A stretch of 6,703 nt of DNA from Pseudomonadota bacterium (lineage in GTDB: Bacteria; Pseudomonadota; Gammaproteobacteria; Burkholderiales; Burkholderiaceae_C), in assembly GCA_030918015.1 (NCBI GenBank), contig JAUPTP010000129.1, forward strand, positions 1 through 6,703, in the 5' to 3' direction. This document shows positions 4,557-6,703 of the stretch, one piece after another. Both the position numbers and the translations under genes were made by a program. Numbering within the stretch: position 1 is the stretch's first letter; each line of letters starts with the position of its first letter. Below the pieces are notes generated by a model. The model saw only the letters and a list, made by a program, of their open reading frames with translations, was not told the DNA's origin and made no database searches.

Positions 4557-6703
4557 GCCGAGTCGCGCCGGGCCCCGTCCGACACGGAACCAGGCCGCGT
4601 ACATCGCCGGCAGCGCCAGCAGCGTCAGCGCCGTCGCCACGACCAGGCCGCCCATGATCGCCACCGCCATCGGACCCCAGAAGACGCTGCGCGAGAGCGG
4701 GATCATCGCCAGCACCGCCGCGGCGGCGGTCAGCACGATCGGGCGGAAACGCCGCACCGCCGACTCGACCACCGCCTGCCGGTCGGGCACGCCCGCGGCG
4801 CGGTCCTGCTCGATCTGGTCGATCAGGATGACCGAGTTGCGCTGGATCATGCCCATCAGCGCGATCACGCCCAGCAGCGCGACGAAGCCGAAGGGCCGCC
4901 CCAGCAGCAGCAGCGCGCCGGCCACGCCGGCGATGCCCATCGGGCCGGTCAGGAAGACCAGCATCGCGCGCTTGAAGCTCTGCAGCTGCAGCATCAGCAG
5001 CGTGAAGGTGAGGAACAGCATCACCGGCACGCCCTTGGCGATCGAGCCCTGGCCCTTGCTGCTCTCGGCCACCGCACCGGCGATCTGGATGTCGTAGCCC
5101 GGCGGCAGGTCGGCGCGCAGCTTGTCCAGCGCCGGCCAGACCTCGGCCGTCACGGTGGCGCCCTGCATGCCGTCGGGCACGTCGCCCTGCACGGTGACGG
5201 CGTACTGGCGGCCCTCGCGCCACATCACGCCCGGCTCCCAGACATGGCCGATGCGCGCGACCTGCACCAGCGGCACCGGGCGGCCCGAGGTGGTCGGCAC
5301 ATAGGCGTTGCCCAGATCGGTGATCGCGTCGCGCTCGGACAGCGGCTGGCGCATGACGATGTCGATCAGCTTGTCGCCCTCGCGGTACTGGCCCACCGGC
5401 GTGCCGGTCAGCAGCATGCGGGTGGCCTGCGCGATCGACTGGCTGGAGACACCCAGCGCGCGCGCCTTGTCCTGGTCGATCTCCAGGCGCAGCACCTTGA
5501 CCCGCTCGTTCCAGTTGTCGTTGACCCCGATCAGGTGCGGGCTGGCCTGCAGCACCGCACGCGCCTTGTCGCCCCATGCGCGCACGATCTGCGGGTCGGG
5601 ACCGACGACGCGGAACTGCACCGGATACGGCACCGGCGGCCCGTTGGGCAGCAGCGTGACCCGCCCGCGCGCCTCGGGAAATTCGGCCGCCAGGATCTCG
5701 GGCAGGCGCCGACGCAGCGCCTCGCGCGCGGCCAGGTCCTTGGGCAGCACGATGGTCTGGCTGACATTGGTCTGCGGGAAGACCTGATCGAGCGGCAGGT
5801 AGAAGCGCGGCACGCCCGAGCCGACCCAGCTGGTCACGCTCTCGACGCCGGCCTCACGCTTCAGCCGCGTCTGCAGCCGCTCGGCCAGCCGGTCGCTCTC
5901 GGTGATCGTCGCGCCCTCGGGCAGCCACAGGTTGACCAGGATCTCCGGCCGGCTCGAGTCGGGGAAGAACTGCTGCTGCACCCGGCCCATGCCGGCCAGG
6001 CCGAGCACGAAGACGCCGACGGTCAGCGCGATCGTGATCCAGCGGTGATCCACGCACCAGCCCACCAGGCGGCGAAAGCGGCTGTAGAACGGCGTGTCGA
6101 ACAGCTCGTGGGACGCGCCCTCGGCGTGCGGGCGCACCTTCAGCAGCCGCGCGCCCAGGTAGGGCACGAAGTAGACCGACACCACCCACGAGATCAGCAG
6201 CGCCGCCGAGGTGACGGCAAAGATCGCGAAGGTGTACTCGCCCACCGTCGACTGCGCCAGGCCGATCGGCAGGAAGCCCACCGCGGTGATCAGCGTGCCG
6301 GTGAGCATCGGCATCGAGGTGGCGTCGTAGGCGTAGGTCGCGGCGTAGAGCCGGTCGTGGCCCTCCTCGAGCTTTCTGACCATCATCTCGACGGCGATGA
6401 TCGCGTCGTCGACCAGCAGGCCCAGCGCGATGATCAGCGAGCCCAGCGAGATCTTGTGCAGCCCGACGCCCCAGTAGTACATCGTCACGAAGGTGATCGA
6501 CAGCACCAGCGGGATGGTGATCGCCACCACCAGGCCGGGCCAGATGTCGATGCGCAGCGGCCGGGTGTGCAGGCCCAGGCTGATGAAGCTCACCGCCAGC
6601 ACCACGACGATGGCCTCGACCAGCACCTGCACGAACTCGCCCACCGACTTGGCCACCGCCACCGGCTGGTCCTGCACCTGGGACAGCACGATGCCGGCGG
6701 GCA
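4554..6703 (-). CDS. RND-family efflux pump, inner-membrane permease subunit, C-terminal 715 residues
   Basis: RND permeases (AcrB/HAE-like) are proton-driven inner-membrane exporters that work with a periplasmic adaptor and an outer-membrane channel. The frame is open to the window edge, so the true start is outside. By comparison with AcrB about 300 residues are missing. Numbering from the first complete codon: membrane segments lie near 24-44, 54-77, 83-107, 129-148 and 157-187, then one at about 220-237. The second periplasmic region follows (about 240-550), then membrane helices to about 705. The fourth-helix acid pair is present in GLLVDDAIIAVE (D98/D99). At the position of the AcrB tenth-helix lysine the sequence reads GMIQRNSVILID, with arginine (R621). 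Substrate cannot be inferred; adaptor and channel genes would be expected upstream, outside the window. No terminator is evident before the tRNA. Confidence 0.95.
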   Translation of the reverse strand, partial: PAGIVLSQVQDQPVAVAKSVGEFVQVLVEAIVVVLAVSFISLGLHTRPLRIDIWPGLVVAITIPLVLSITFVTMYYWGVGLHKISLGSLIIALGLLVDDAIIAVEMMVRKLEEGHDRLYAATYAYDATSMPMLTGTLITAVGFLPIGLAQSTVGEYTFAIFAVTSAALLISWVVSVYFVPYLGARLLKVRPHAEGASHELFDTPFYSRFRRLVGWCVDHRWITIALTVGVFVLGLAGMGRVQQQFFPDSSRPEILVNLWLPEGATITESDRLAERLQTRLKREAGVESVTSWVGSGVPRFYLPLDQVFPQTNVSQTIVLPKDLAAREALRRRLPEILAAEFPEARGRVTLLPNGPPVPYPVQFRVVGPDPQIVRAWGDKARAVLQASPHLIGVNDNWNERVKVLRLEIDQDKARALGVSSQSIAQATRMLLTGTPVGQYREGDKLIDIVMRQPLSERDAITDLGNAYVPTTSGRPVPLVQVARIGHVWEPGVMWREGRQYAVTVQGDVPDGMQGATVTAEVWPALDKLRADLPPGYDIQIAGAVAESSKGQGSIAKGVPVMLFLTFTLLMLQLQSFKRAMLVFLTGPMGIAGVAGALLLLGRPFGFVALLGVIALMGMIQRNSVILIDQIEQDRAAGVPDRQAVVESAVRRFRPIVLTAAAAVLAMIPLSRSVFWGPMAVAIMGGLVVATALTLLALPAMYAAWFRVGRGPARLG

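Noticed and set aside
4498..5577. Long alternative minus-strand frame inside the RND gene, running into the tRNA
   Set aside because: It is a +1-type shadow of the RND coding frame, with low-complexity Arg/Gly/Ala composition. The real frame shows continuous RND homology and membrane helices with no frameshift.
1..6703. Search for mobile elements, CRISPR arrays, toxin-antitoxin or other defence genes, including integration at the tRNA-Leu
   Set aside because: No integrase, transposase, repeat array or attachment-site duplication is visible. The tRNA is intact and flanked by conserved chromosomal genes, and every gap is under 200 nt.

Overview
The window is a high-GC stretch (roughly two-thirds G+C by eye) in which every convincing gene lies on the minus strand. 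Read in the direction of transcription, from high to low coordinates, the order is: RND-family efflux permease (5' end outside the window), tRNA-Leu(UAG), tig (trigger factor), clpP, clpX, and lon (3' end outside the window). The order tig-clpP-clpX-lon is the conserved proteostasis block of Proteobacteria. The tRNA-Leu just before tig, the protein sequences and the codon bias suggest a betaproteobacterium of the order Burkholderiales. The genus cannot be fixed from this sequence alone.

Layout. Positions 6703-4554 hold the C-terminal 715 residues of an inner-membrane RND pump subunit. Its stop codon overlaps a likely -10 element (TAGAAT) for the tRNA-Leu gene at 4519-4433. After a 71-nt spacer with a possible hairpin comes tig (4361-3054). 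A strong 12-bp inverted repeat at 2987-3013 probably ends the tig transcript. The rest of the 197-nt tig-clpP gap holds a -10-like element and a 13-nt palindrome, so clpP probably has its own promoter. clpP (2856-2248) and clpX (2202-922) are 45 nt apart and look like one operon. The 88-nt clpX-lon gap has no obvious terminator. It carries a heat-shock-type (sigma-32-like) promoter candidate, a small perfect hairpin and a good ribosome binding site for lon (833 to the window edge).

How the genes work together. Trigger factor meets nascent chains at the ribosome exit tunnel. ClpX unfolds tagged or damaged proteins and feeds them to the ClpP protease chamber. Lon is a separate ATP-dependent protease for misfolded and regulatory proteins. 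The tRNA and the efflux pump are neighbours with no evident functional link to this block.

I found no undescribed system here. All genes are intact apart from the two cut by the window edges. The points worth a second look are regulatory elements between genes and one substitution in the proton-relay region of the RND pump.
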